Shown: positions 22,738 to 30,071 of the stretch, piece by piece
Layout of the letters: each line of letters begins with the position of its first letter
Position numbering within the stretch: position 1 is the stretch's first letter
Virus record (IMG/VR): IMGVR_UViG_3300025759_000365
Location: 1-33,228 of that record
Source: a virus
Length of the DNA: 33,228 bases
Strand: one strand, 5' to 3'
Program-made: the position numbers and the translations under genes
The notes under the pieces: model-generated
Seen by the model: only the letters and a program-made list of their open reading frames with translations
The model's database searches: none
What the model was told of the DNA's origin: nothing

Positions 22738-23694
22738 TTAGATCGTCGTTGTGGTCGTGGTAATCGCGTTATCCTCATCGATCCCGTCGAGGATATAAAG
22801 CGCGCCAGCATTCAGAGTTTGAAGCTGGTACCATGCGGACGCGTCATAGTTGTTCACGTACACGTCGTGATCATAGTGCGACTCGACCACAAACGGCTGT
22901 TCCCCATCTGGAAGGTACAGCATGTTCTTGCCCAAGACGGGATCCATTTTGTGCGAGAACTCGGCACGGTCAGGCAATACGACCAGCGCGGCGCGGTCTT
23001 GCTTGGCTGCGTCGCTGTCGTACCACTGGTCGTCGTCGCCAACCAGGACTTTATCTACGCCCAGGATGCCAGCCAGCACCATGCGCAGCGCTTCGGGACG
23101 ACGCCCAACCACGGCTTCGGCGCTGGCGCCGCTGATTGCCAGGCTTGACAGGTTGAACCGGCTGGTGATTTCGCTGTACCGCATGATTCGGTTGAAGACC
23201 GTGTGCGAGCACACCAGAGCCTTTTCTCCAGGATACCGGCGGATAGCTTCTAGGCCGATCTGAGCGCGCTCAATGAAAGAATCGAGGATATCGGCAACCG
23301 TCGCGCTGGCATTCAACAAAACGGCATCTGCAATGGCTTCTTCAATCGCACGCTGAACGCTGCGCTTGGAGGCCATGCCGCCGAGCGCGTCAGCCTGAGC
23401 AATGCCGCCCATTTGCTTCACTTCGTCGCGGACGACGCCGTACCGCTTGATGACTTCGGCGGTTGTGAACGTGGTACTGCTATCAGTGAGTAGCGTACGA
23501 GTTGGCGCGGCGCCTGCTGATCTGCCAGTTTGCGCGGCGCCGTCGGCTGTCAGGGTGCGATAGTAGATCGTACCCGTCTTTTCGCGTGTGTTGACGGTGG
23601 GATAAATTTGATCCCCGATGAATCCCAGAACGGGGTTGGTTTCAAGCGCCTCGAGGTCTTCGCGGCGGCCTGCGGTAGTCTGGTACTGTTCCAT
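22738..23694 (-). CDS. Major capsid protein (lambda gpE/HK97-fold type)
   Basis: A 318-residue protein that forms the head shell. It follows the protease/scaffold gene, has an AAGGAG site and is followed by a strong terminator, all expected of the capsid gene. The pattern GFIGDQIYPTV.TREKTGTIYYRT, AEVIKRYGVVRDEVKQM, and a late YLPDGEQPFVVESHYDHDVYVNN is typical of major capsid proteins of phage_cap_E or related HK97-fold families. The C-terminus ends in repeated Thr. No separate decoration protein gene is seen between protease and capsid. Confidence 0.85.
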   Translation of the reverse strand: MEQYQTTAGRREDLEALETNPVLGFIGDQIYPTVNTREKTGTIYYRTLTADGAAQTGRSAGAAPTRTLLTDSSTTFTTAEVIKRYGVVRDEVKQMGGIAQADALGGMASKRSVQRAIEEAIADAVLLNASATVADILDSFIERAQIGLEAIRRYPGEKALVCSHTVFNRIMRYSEITSRFNLSSLAISGASAEAVVGRRPEALRMVLAGILGVDKVLVGDDDQWYDSDAAKQDRAALVVLPDRAEFSHKMDPVLGKNMLYLPDGEQPFVVESHYDHDVYVNNYDASAWYQLQTLNAGALYILDGIDEDNAITTTTTTI

Positions 23695-23724
23695 GACTGT
23701 TGCTCCTTTGTTTGCGTGTGCGGG

Positions 23725-24711
23725 CTAGTTGCCGCGGTTCTTGTGGTTAAATTTTTCCCATATTTCCGGGTGTGCCAAACGGGCGGCCACATAATCACCT
23801 CCGTGAGCGGCGAGCGCTGCGCGAAAATTATCTGGCGTCGGTGCTTCTAGCTCTGGTGTCTTTTGGCCTGGCGCTAATCGGTCAATGCGGGCCTGCATTT
23901 CCAAGCGCGCAGCTTCGGCTGAGGTTTGCGCATTCTCTGCTTCTGCCAATTTCGCTTGCAGTTCTTCCAATTTTGCTGCGGTTTCAGCCTCGGCGACTGC
24001 TGTGCGTGCTTCTAGCTCCGTGTGGCGTGTGACCAGAGAAGCAACCGCCTCGTAATCCGCTGCGAGCGTTTCCAGGCTCTTTTCTGCCGTTGGCTCGGTT
24101 TCCGCTGCGGTGAAATGCGCAGCGGCGTCCTCGTGTACAGCGAATCGCGGAGTACGCAGTTGGGCGACCGCTTTCAGCTCTTCGCCGACCTGCATGCGCC
24201 ACCCAAGACCGGTTGCATCCGCACCAGTCATCCAGGTCTCAGCATCCATCCAGCCGCTGATCACGTCTGCATCTTCGTCTACGTGGCGCTGGTATGCTGC
24301 GATTGCGTGAGCCTTCATGCCGTCCATGACATCCGCCATAGTGCGCAAGTCGTCCGCTTCGCCAAAGGCGACCGTAGCGGGATTGTGAATCATAAACCAG
24401 GCATTTTCGGCTATGTGGATCTCATCAGCAGCACAAGCAATAATACTCGCCATACTAGCAGCGATGCCGTCTACGTGCGCGATGATTTTGCCCTCATGGC
24501 GCCGCAAGGCGTTGTAGATTGCGAACCCGTCGAGCACGTCACCGCCGCCAGAATTAAGGCGCAGCGTGATTGCTTCGACCGGGCCAAGCGCTTGCAGGTC
24601 GCGCAAGAAATCCTTAGCAGTGACGCCCCAAAAGCCAATTTCATCATATATGGAAACTTCAGCCGCGGTATTTTGCGCCTGCATGGTATACCAACTATTA
24701 TGCTTGCTCAT
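23725..24711 (-). CDS. ClpP-like head maturation protease fused to scaffold
   Basis: A 328-residue protein with two parts. Residues about 15-190 are a ClpP/S49-like serine protease: LNSGGGDVLDGFAIYNAL (52-69), GIAASMAS with catalytic Ser86, and WFMIHNP with His109. Residues about 215-275 form an Ala/Glu-rich coiled coil typical of a scaffolding domain, followed by a short tail. Such fusions assemble the procapsid and then cleave the scaffold. The ATG at 24711 has GGAGAC upstream and overlaps the portal stop by 14 nt. It matches the lambda gpC/Nu3 position. Confidence 0.88.
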   Translation of the reverse strand: MSKHNSWYTMQAQNTAAEVSIYDEIGFWGVTAKDFLRDLQALGPVEAITLRLNSGGGDVLDGFAIYNALRRHEGKIIAHVDGIAASMASIIACAADEIHIAENAWFMIHNPATVAFGEADDLRTMADVMDGMKAHAIAAYQRHVDEDADVISGWMDAETWMTGADATGLGWRMQVGEELKAVAQLRTPRFAVHEDAAAHFTAAETEPTAEKSLETLAADYEAVASLVTRHTELEARTAVAEAETAAKLEELQAKLAEAENAQTSAEAARLEMQARIDRLAPGQKTPELEAPTPDNFRAALAAHGGDYVAARLAHPEIWEKFNHKNRGN

Positions 24712-26350
24712 CGTTGCCGTCTCCGTTTTCGTTTTCGTTTTCGTTTTCGTTTTTTAGTTCCAGTTCTGCGCCTGCGACTGTCTCGAAAATCGAGAAAGGT
24801 AATTGATCCTCTCTAGCTACCGCAAGCTGCTGCTTGAGCCGGGCGAACGCGCGACGCCATTTTGAGCCGTGCAGGTTTCTAAAATTGAGTTTACCCAGCT
24901 TCATGCCTACGGCCTGCGCGCGGTATTGCTTTTCTTCGTCCACCACTGGCATAGTTGGCATCGTCCATTCGAGTTTCCTTTGCCAGTGCCGCGGCAAATC
25001 TGCCGCGGTTACAATTTCGCCGGTTTCGGTTTCGATTAAACGATTGCGCAAGCCGTATTCAATGGCTCGGATTGCGGCCCAGTCTAAGAATCGATCGCGC
25101 AAACCGAGCTGCTCGGCCTCGAATGCGACCCAGGTCATAATCAGCTCACCACGGAACGCGGTGTAGCTCGCCTTTGCGTGAAGCAGTGAATAGCTTTCGG
25201 CCATGCCGAGCGCGGCGCCCGAAGACTTGGAAAAGCCGTCTAAAAATGGCATGGCGTCGCGATTCGGGCGCGGGTTGTCGTGGATTTCAACGGTATCATC
25301 TTCGTCCACGTAGTCAGTATATCCACCCGTGAGCGCTTCTAGCGCTTCGCATGGTGTAGGCTCAGTCGCTGTGGCCTGCGTGGTAGAAATTCCCGGATCG
25401 TCGAGAGTAGCAAAAGCGCCTTCTTCGTCAATGAGCAGTTCATCCTCTTTACGCTCACTTTTCACAGTCGCGTAAATCTTTGCAGCCTTTTTAGCGCTTT
25501 GAATCTCAGACGTCCGAAACTCGTAGGCATCTTCTTGATCCGCGACCATCGGCAGGTAGGACGGAACTGGAACGAACTGATTGTGCCTCTTTGGTCGCTT
25601 AATCAGCCGCGCGTTTTCGCGATGCCAAACTGTATACTCTCCGCTCGCTGCGTCGCCGCCGTTGCGCTTCCAAGTGACCACGTAGGCAACGATTCGGCCT
25701 AACGCGTCTCGAACCTGGCCGCGGTCGATCACGTAGGCTTGGCCGTTTGCGTCCCGGCAGTAGTCCGGCGCTTCGGCTTGCCAAACGCTTTCCTGCACGG
25801 TGCAAAGCTGCTCAAGCTCCCAGTACCATAGTCTGCCGTCGTTCTGCAGCGTATCGTCGAACGCCACTAGAATGCCGCCATCCGTTCCGATGGCTGACAC
25901 TGTACATTGTAGCTGTTCCGCCCAAGGCGTTTCGTCGCGGGCGTCAGACTTTGGCGCCCAGTCATAATTGAACCATTCCGCGATTGCGCTTCCTATGGCT
26001 TCGGTCGCTGAATCTTCACCGTCAAAATCGAGCGAAAGTTCAGCAAACCCAGCGACATTCAGGCGCCGCTGTAAGTCGTGGCCGGTCGCAACGGTGTAGT
26101 TTCGCAAAAGATCTCGGGTAAGATTCTCGGCGTGACGCTGCTTCAGCCGGTCGTATACTTTTGCCTCTCCCTGGCGCTCGACTACTGGCGTGCGTCGGCG
26201 TTTCGCTGCGCCTATCGAAACTGCATCATAGCCCATGCGAATCGAGCGGCGTTGGAGCTGCTGCAATTTAAGCGATAGCTCTTCTTCTCTAATTTTAGAT
26301 TGCAGGATTTGGGCCTGCGTGCGGCGCTTGCGGGGCTTCCGGTCGCTCAT
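24698..26350 (-). CDS. Portal protein (lambda type, Phage_portal_2)
   Basis: A 550-residue dodecameric portal protein through which DNA is packaged and ejected. The N-terminus is basic and helical (RTQAQILQSKIREEELSLKLQQ in outline). The core has RDLLRNYTVATGHDLQRRLN, the wing/crown region (WELEQLCTVQE and IYATVKSERKEDELL), and FSKSSGAALGMAESYSLLH with FRGELIMTWVAFEAEQLG, recognisable as lambda gpB-like. It sits between the gpW-like gene and the protease. The C-terminus is an Asn-Glu repeat from a hexanucleotide tandem repeat. The start overlaps the gpW-like gene by 4 nt. Confidence 0.88.
   Translation of the reverse strand: MSDRKPRKRRTQAQILQSKIREEELSLKLQQLQRRSIRMGYDAVSIGAAKRRRTPVVERQGEAKVYDRLKQRHAENLTRDLLRNYTVATGHDLQRRLNVAGFAELSLDFDGEDSATEAIGSAIAEWFNYDWAPKSDARDETPWAEQLQCTVSAIGTDGGILVAFDDTLQNDGRLWYWELEQLCTVQESVWQAEAPDYCRDANGQAYVIDRGQVRDALGRIVAYVVTWKRNGGDAASGEYTVWHRENARLIKRPKRHNQFVPVPSYLPMVADQEDAYEFRTSEIQSAKKAAKIYATVKSERKEDELLIDEEGAFATLDDPGISTTQATATEPTPCEALEALTGGYTDYVDEDDTVEIHDNPRPNRDAMPFLDGFSKSSGAALGMAESYSLLHAKASYTAFRGELIMTWVAFEAEQLGLRDRFLDWAAIRAIEYGLRNRLIETETGEIVTAADLPRHWQRKLEWTMPTMPVVDEEKQYRAQAVGMKLGKLNFRNLHGSKWRRAFARLKQQLAVAREDQLPFSIFETVAGAELELKNENENENENGDGNDEQA
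24725..24748 (-). repeat. GAAAAC hexanucleotide tandem repeat in the portal 3' end
   Basis: Four full copies and a partial copy of the hexamer encode alternating Asn-Glu. They end 14 nt before the next gene's start. Changes in copy number would preserve the frame, so the tail length can vary. The codons CTA AAA AAC just upstream form a possible A AAA AAC slippery site. Confidence 0.8.
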
Positions 26351-26577
26351 ACCGTGACGCCTTCGGAGCCTGGTAGACTGCGAGACGGAATACCGCGAAA
26401 CGCGCGGATTTGCGCTTTCAGGCGAGTTTCCCGGGCTTTGAGCGCTTTGAGAGATTGGGGCGTCACGGCTTGACTGCCAGCGATAGAATACTGTGCGCCT
26501 AGTTTTACCGCGTCGCGTTGCGCTTGGCGTACGTCTTCAAGGTCAGTCTGTAGTTGCTCTAGTGTTAGTGCTGCCAT
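26347..26577 (-). CDS. gpW-like head-tail joining protein
   Basis: A 76-residue helical protein. The pattern MAALTLEQLQTDLEDVRQAQ..., LGAQYSIAGSQAVTPQSLKALKARETRLKAQI (helix, beta-hairpin, helix) matches the lambda gpW family, and the gene lies between terminase and portal exactly as in lambda. It probably plugs the portal channel after packaging. It is the first gene after the predicted promoter at 26608-26636, and the ATG at 26577 has a weak GGGGAAC site. Confidence 0.75.
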   Translation of the reverse strand: MAALTLEQLQTDLEDVRQAQRDAVKLGAQYSIAGSQAVTPQSLKALKARETRLKAQIRAFRGIPSRSLPGSEGVTV

Positions 26578-26607
26578 GGTTCCCCGTTTCTTTTGTGCGG
26601 TTGTGGG

Positions 26608-26636
26608 AGTATACGCACGATATAGCGCGTTTACAA
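26608..26636 (-). promoter_or_regulatory. Predicted late promoter for the head operon
   Basis: On the minus strand TTGTAA (26631-26636), a 17-nt spacer and TATACT (26608-26613) form a good sigma70-like promoter with a predicted start near 26601, about 24 nt before the gpW-like gene. A 17-bp dyad is centred about 62 nt upstream of that start. Confidence 0.6.
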
Positions 26637-26654
26637 CGTGTGTTTGCGGGTGGG

Positions 26655-26671
26655 TGTTCTAAAATAGAACA
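26655..26671. promoter_or_regulatory. Dyad operator TGT-N11-ACA, possible Ogr/Delta-type activator site
   Basis: TGTTCTAAAATAGAACA is a perfect 7-bp inverted repeat with a 3-bp centre. It resembles the TGT-N12-ACA dyads bound by P2 Ogr and P4 Delta at late promoters, but with one base less. It lies 3 nt after the stop of the zinc-protein gene and about 20 bp upstream of the predicted -35 box. Confidence 0.6.
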
Positions 26672-26674
26672 TTA

Positions 26675-26881
26675 CTAGGATTCTCGCGCAATTCGCGAAG
26701 AGTGACGCCGCGGCTCCCGGCAGATAGAACGAAAGGCGATCCGTTTAGGTTCGTCAGGATGGCAGCCTCTACACGCATGATAACGGACGCGGATAGAGCC
26801 AGCCAAGCGCGAGGTCTGAACCGGAGTTTCAATGCTGCCGCAATCAGGGCAAGCCGTGGCGCGATACTCGGTCTGTCTCAC
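26675..26881 (-). CDS. Small zinc protein, Ogr/Delta-like activator candidate
   Basis: A 68-residue protein with four Cys in the order C11-x2-C14 and C37-x2-C40. CPDCGSIETPVQTSR followed by RVRYHACRGC closely resembles the CPxC...ARTSR...RYHQC core of P2 Ogr and P4 Delta late transcription activators, though the second pair is spaced C-x2-C rather than C-x4-C. The C-terminus is basic. The GTG start overlaps the terminase stop by 1 nt. A dyad and a promoter follow directly, so it could activate the head operon. A general zinc ribbon without such a role is the alternative. Confidence 0.6.
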   Translation of the reverse strand: MRQTEYRATACPDCGSIETPVQTSRLAGSIRVRYHACRGCHPDEPKRIAFRSICREPRRHSSRIARES

Positions 26882-28953
26882 TATTCGCGTCGAATTTTTG
26901 ACGACCGGCGGCGGGATATTTTTTTTGCCTGCGCTGTAATCGATGGCGTTACCGCTGCCGCGGAAAAGTCAGCCCCGAGCATACAGCAGCAAACCCACGC
27001 CCCCACCGTCGCATCTAGCCAATCGTTTTTTTCTCCAGTGATGCGCCCCCATTTGTAAAACTCTGTCCCCTCTTTTGTTTTTACGTACTCTTGGAGGTAT
27101 TCTGCTGTGATTTGTCGGGCGTAGTCGTCATGTATCCGCGCTTCGTCACCCCAGAGCGAAAGTGAGCCGGGCGAGCCTACGGCAGTCAGGAACGCCTCTT
27201 GAGTTTCCCGCCGCCACCAATCGGAATTATGCTCGACGAGCTGTCCCTTTTTCTGGTACTCGGTCAAATGGCAGTTATTTCTCGGCTTCCCTATTGATCT
27301 GCGCGGGCTGAATTTCTGACTACCGACACCACGAGAAGGCAGCAGCCGGAACCGTGGCCGTAGATTTCCGCACAGCCTAAAAACAGTTTCCATTGTATAC
27401 CCGCCATCGATCAGCATGGCGTCTATGCCTTGTCGATTGCCTGTCCGTTTTATTTGGTATTGATCGAGCAGTTGAACGAGCTGTGCTAGCCCTTCATAAA
27501 TCGCGGTTTCGGTCTCAGTTTTGCTCGAATCCTTCGGCACTAGGCGCCCCGTTGCCGGGTAACAGCCGTAATCGACTATATGGCCAGTCATATCGCCACG
27601 CGCCGCGATAATCACCCAATGTGCGCCATAATTGTTTACGTCAGCGAATGCGCCGACAAATGCCGCGTCGGGCGCCGTGCGAACCGGTAGGCCGGACGTT
27701 TTCGCGGCTACTTGCCGAGCAGTAAGGACGCGCACTTGGCGCTTCCGCGCCTCCGCCGGGTTGTTCTGGTATTCCGAATAGAACGAATCTGGGCCTCTGT
27801 CAATGTACAGGTTCATCGCATGTTGAAGCGCTGAGACCTCCGCCGCTGTATAGCGATCCGGCCAAGACATCTCAGCGCCTGCGTCCATCGCTTCCCGGTT
27901 AGCTGTGTAAAAATCAGTCGCGGCTTGACCGTCGTCCCCTGCTGCCAGTCCATCCCGGCGCAGTTCAGCGTACCGGCGCCATAGTAACCGGCTGGCGGGT
28001 ATTTCGTCGCTAGGTTTGTCGTCTGGGCGCCCGCATCGCGGCCAACTGACCACCAGCGACCGACGAACGCCGCGCCATTCAGGCCGCTCGAGTATCCGCT
28101 CCGATAAGTCGTCAGGCTCGATAACGGTACAGGCCATCACCGCCGCGATTCGCGTTTTTGGCCCGGCGAGTCCTAGTATACTGCTGGTGATTAGATCTTC
28201 GCGCGTCGCGCATTGTGTGGGGCTTTTCGCGCTTTCGTCGGTCTGAGGGTCGTCCAGAAACACAAAGTCGGGACGTTGTACGCTGCCGTCCGGCATTTTT
28301 CGTCGGGCGCCTCGCAGGTTCCCAGTAAGCCCTAGCGCGTCGATCATCGCGCCCGAGCTATCGCAGCGAATGGCCGCGAGGTCGAGCCGCGACTTGGTAA
28401 ATTTGACCTTGGTAGTCCTGCCTTCACATAGTTGCGCGCGCGCGCGTGCTGGCTTTCCTTCAAGCAAAGAAATAGGCACCGCCATACCTGGAAAGTCAGC
28501 CAGCAACAAGGGATTATCTTCCAGCTCCCTGCGAACTGATGCGAGAATACTTTCAGCAGCTTCTTTGATCGCGCCCACTACGACCACATACCGCCGATGG
28601 CCGTAACCTATCGCCCAACAGAGCGCGCCTTCCATGATTGTTGTTTTGCCCGAGCCGCGCGGCATTGCCACGGCTGCTTGGCCGCCATGCAGTATTGCGC
28701 TTTCCAGGCGATCAATAACCACCATGTGATCGGAAGACCAGGCCAACGGGAACGCCTGAGGCATATAGGTTTTTAGAAATCCGGCTAAATCCCGTTTGCA
28801 GGCGAGCCAGCGCGCGCGGTCGCGGGGCCGTGGCCTTCCGTCTGTATATTGCCCTGCTGCGAAGATTTGCGGCCCAATCTCGTTCTCCGCAATGGCTTTT
28901 CTGCGCTGGCGAAGCACGGCGGCGGCCCTGCCGCCAGTGTACGGTCTACCCAT
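26881..28953 (-). CDS. terL: Terminase large subunit
   Basis: A 690-residue DNA-packaging motor. The ATPase has Walker A MPRGSGKTT (97-105) and Walker B FVFLDDPQ (about 230-237). The C-terminal RNase H-like nuclease has FADVN (D438), LIDGGYTMETV near 505-515, and DWLDATVGAWV near the end as the three acidic positions. The enzyme translocates DNA into the procapsid and cuts concatemers. It precedes the head genes in lambda order. The ATG overlaps the ribbon-helix-helix gene by 8 nt. No standard small subunit was recognised; the upstream small protein is a candidate. Confidence 0.92.
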   Translation of the reverse strand: MGRPYTGGRAAAVLRQRRKAIAENEIGPQIFAAGQYTDGRPRPRDRARWLACKRDLAGFLKTYMPQAFPLAWSSDHMVVIDRLESAILHGGQAAVAMPRGSGKTTIMEGALCWAIGYGHRRYVVVVGAIKEAAESILASVRRELEDNPLLLADFPGMAVPISLLEGKPARARAQLCEGRTTKVKFTKSRLDLAAIRCDSSGAMIDALGLTGNLRGARRKMPDGSVQRPDFVFLDDPQTDESAKSPTQCATREDLITSSILGLAGPKTRIAAVMACTVIEPDDLSERILERPEWRGVRRSLVVSWPRCGRPDDKPSDEIPASRLLWRRYAELRRDGLAAGDDGQAATDFYTANREAMDAGAEMSWPDRYTAAEVSALQHAMNLYIDRGPDSFYSEYQNNPAEARKRQVRVLTARQVAAKTSGLPVRTAPDAAFVGAFADVNNYGAHWVIIAARGDMTGHIVDYGCYPATGRLVPKDSSKTETETAIYEGLAQLVQLLDQYQIKRTGNRQGIDAMLIDGGYTMETVFRLCGNLRPRFRLLPSRGVGSQKFSPRRSIGKPRNNCHLTEYQKKGQLVEHNSDWWRRETQEAFLTAVGSPGSLSLWGDEARIHDDYARQITAEYLQEYVKTKEGTEFYKWGRITGEKNDWLDATVGAWVCCCMLGADFSAAAVTPSITAQAKKISRRRSSKIRRE

Positions 28954-29107
28954 TGACTAAGTCTCTTAAATAGAGAGCTAAGGGCTTGCCGCGGGCGGCC
29001 TTTTTGATTGTCGCCAGCTCTGCATCAGTGAAACGCAGTGAAACGCAGTTTGTACGGCGGTCTTCTTTCGCAAATGCAGGGCGCCCTGCCTTTTTGCGCT
29101 TACTCAT
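28946..29107 (-). CDS. Ribbon-helix-helix-like protein, possible small terminase or regulator
   Basis: A 53-residue basic protein. A Lys/Arg-rich N-terminus (SKRKKAGRPAFAKEDRR) is followed by NCVSLRFTDAELATIKKAA and a second helix LALYLRDLVN, the strand-helix-helix pattern of RHH DNA-binding proteins. It overlaps the methyltransferase and the terminase genes by 8 nt each. The place upstream of TerL is where a small terminase subunit is expected, but RHH proteins also act as repressors. No weight beyond motif and position is available. Confidence 0.75.
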   Translation of the reverse strand: MSKRKKAGRPAFAKEDRRTNCVSLRFTDAELATIKKAARGKPLALYLRDLVNG

Positions 29108-30071
29108 CGAAGATAAACTCCATCTGATCGCGACCGTTGGCTAAATCATGTATAGCCGCTGCGCAATTCTTGACCGCCTGCGAATAATAGCTGCTCTTCA
29201 ACTCGGCGCCTACTGCCTTGCGGCCGTTGATTATCGCGCCGTATGCTTCAGATCCGACGCCCAGAAATGGCGTGAGCACGGTTTCGCCAGGATTAGTGCG
29301 CAGGATGATGCCACGCTCGATCACGTCAAGTTGCAACGGGTGGACGTGCTTCTCGTCTTCGGGGTCTTTGCTTTCCTTGTACGGCACGACGCGCCCCCAT
29401 CTTACGTCATCCCATATACAAGAAGCATAGCGGCGCCAGATCCAGTGCGAGAAGCGATTCTTTTTCTGGTCGCCTTCCATGCCTTTGTAGTGCAGCAGGT
29501 CACGCGGCATAGTTGTCTCGCCTGCGTAGCTGTGCAGCCCGGTAGGGTGCTCTACTGCTACTTCGCTCTGACCTTTCTTGCGAAATTCGAGCAGGTAATC
29601 AGCTACCGCCACGCCCGTAAGCAGCGAATCGTCGCAGATTTGACGATGAGCCAGCGCCTTGGCCATAGTGCGATTTCTTACGCCTAGCGGCTCCTTCCAG
29701 ATAGTGCGCCGCGCCCATAGTTCCCAGCCCAGCCGTTCGTGCAGGCGAATGATGTCACCTGGGAAATCGTAGTAGGCACCGATGTTGCAGCCATTCTTCG
29801 GAATGTCAGTGCAATGGACTGACGTGAAGCGCCCCGGTTTTGTGATCCTGGTTTTTTCGCGCACGCAGAACTCGTAGTGCTCGAAAAATTCGTCACGATC
29901 GCGGCAGTTCGACATATCGCGGTAATCGCTGCTGTAGTTGTATAGGCCACCAAATGGCGGGCTATAGATACTCATGTCGATGCATTCGTCCGGCAGATTG
30001 CGCATGACCTCCACGCAATCTCCGTTATATATCGCGTAGTTGTCGGTGATGCTTTGATTCTTTACAGCCAT
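29100..30071 (-). CDS. Class beta N4/N6 DNA methyltransferase
   Basis: A 323-residue DNA methylase of the N4-cytosine/N6-adenine type. The catalytic motif SPPF is at 37-40 after NGDCVEVMRNLPDECID, and the SAM-binding FLGVGSEAYGA lies near 275-285, giving the class beta order (catalytic motif first). Target recognition is probably in the middle. It is likely to protect phage DNA from host restriction or to alter regulation. It overlaps the SNF2 helicase gene by 10 nt and the RHH gene by 8 nt, so all three are coupled. No restriction endonuclease is encoded nearby. Confidence 0.85.
   Translation of the reverse strand: MAVKNQSITDNYAIYNGDCVEVMRNLPDECIDMSIYSPPFGGLYNYSSDYRDMSNCRDRDEFFEHYEFCVREKTRITKPGRFTSVHCTDIPKNGCNIGAYYDFPGDIIRLHERLGWELWARRTIWKEPLGVRNRTMAKALAHRQICDDSLLTGVAVADYLLEFRKKGQSEVAVEHPTGLHSYAGETTMPRDLLHYKGMEGDQKKNRFSHWIWRRYASCIWDDVRWGRVVPYKESKDPEDEKHVHPLQLDVIERGIILRTNPGETVLTPFLGVGSEAYGAIINGRKAVGAELKSSYYSQAVKNCAAAIHDLANGRDQMEFIFDE

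Noticed and set aside
24022-24816. A 264-codon open frame on the plus strand
   Set aside because: Opposite the protease/scaffold and portal genes; repeated RFRF at its end is simply the hexamer repeat read backwards.
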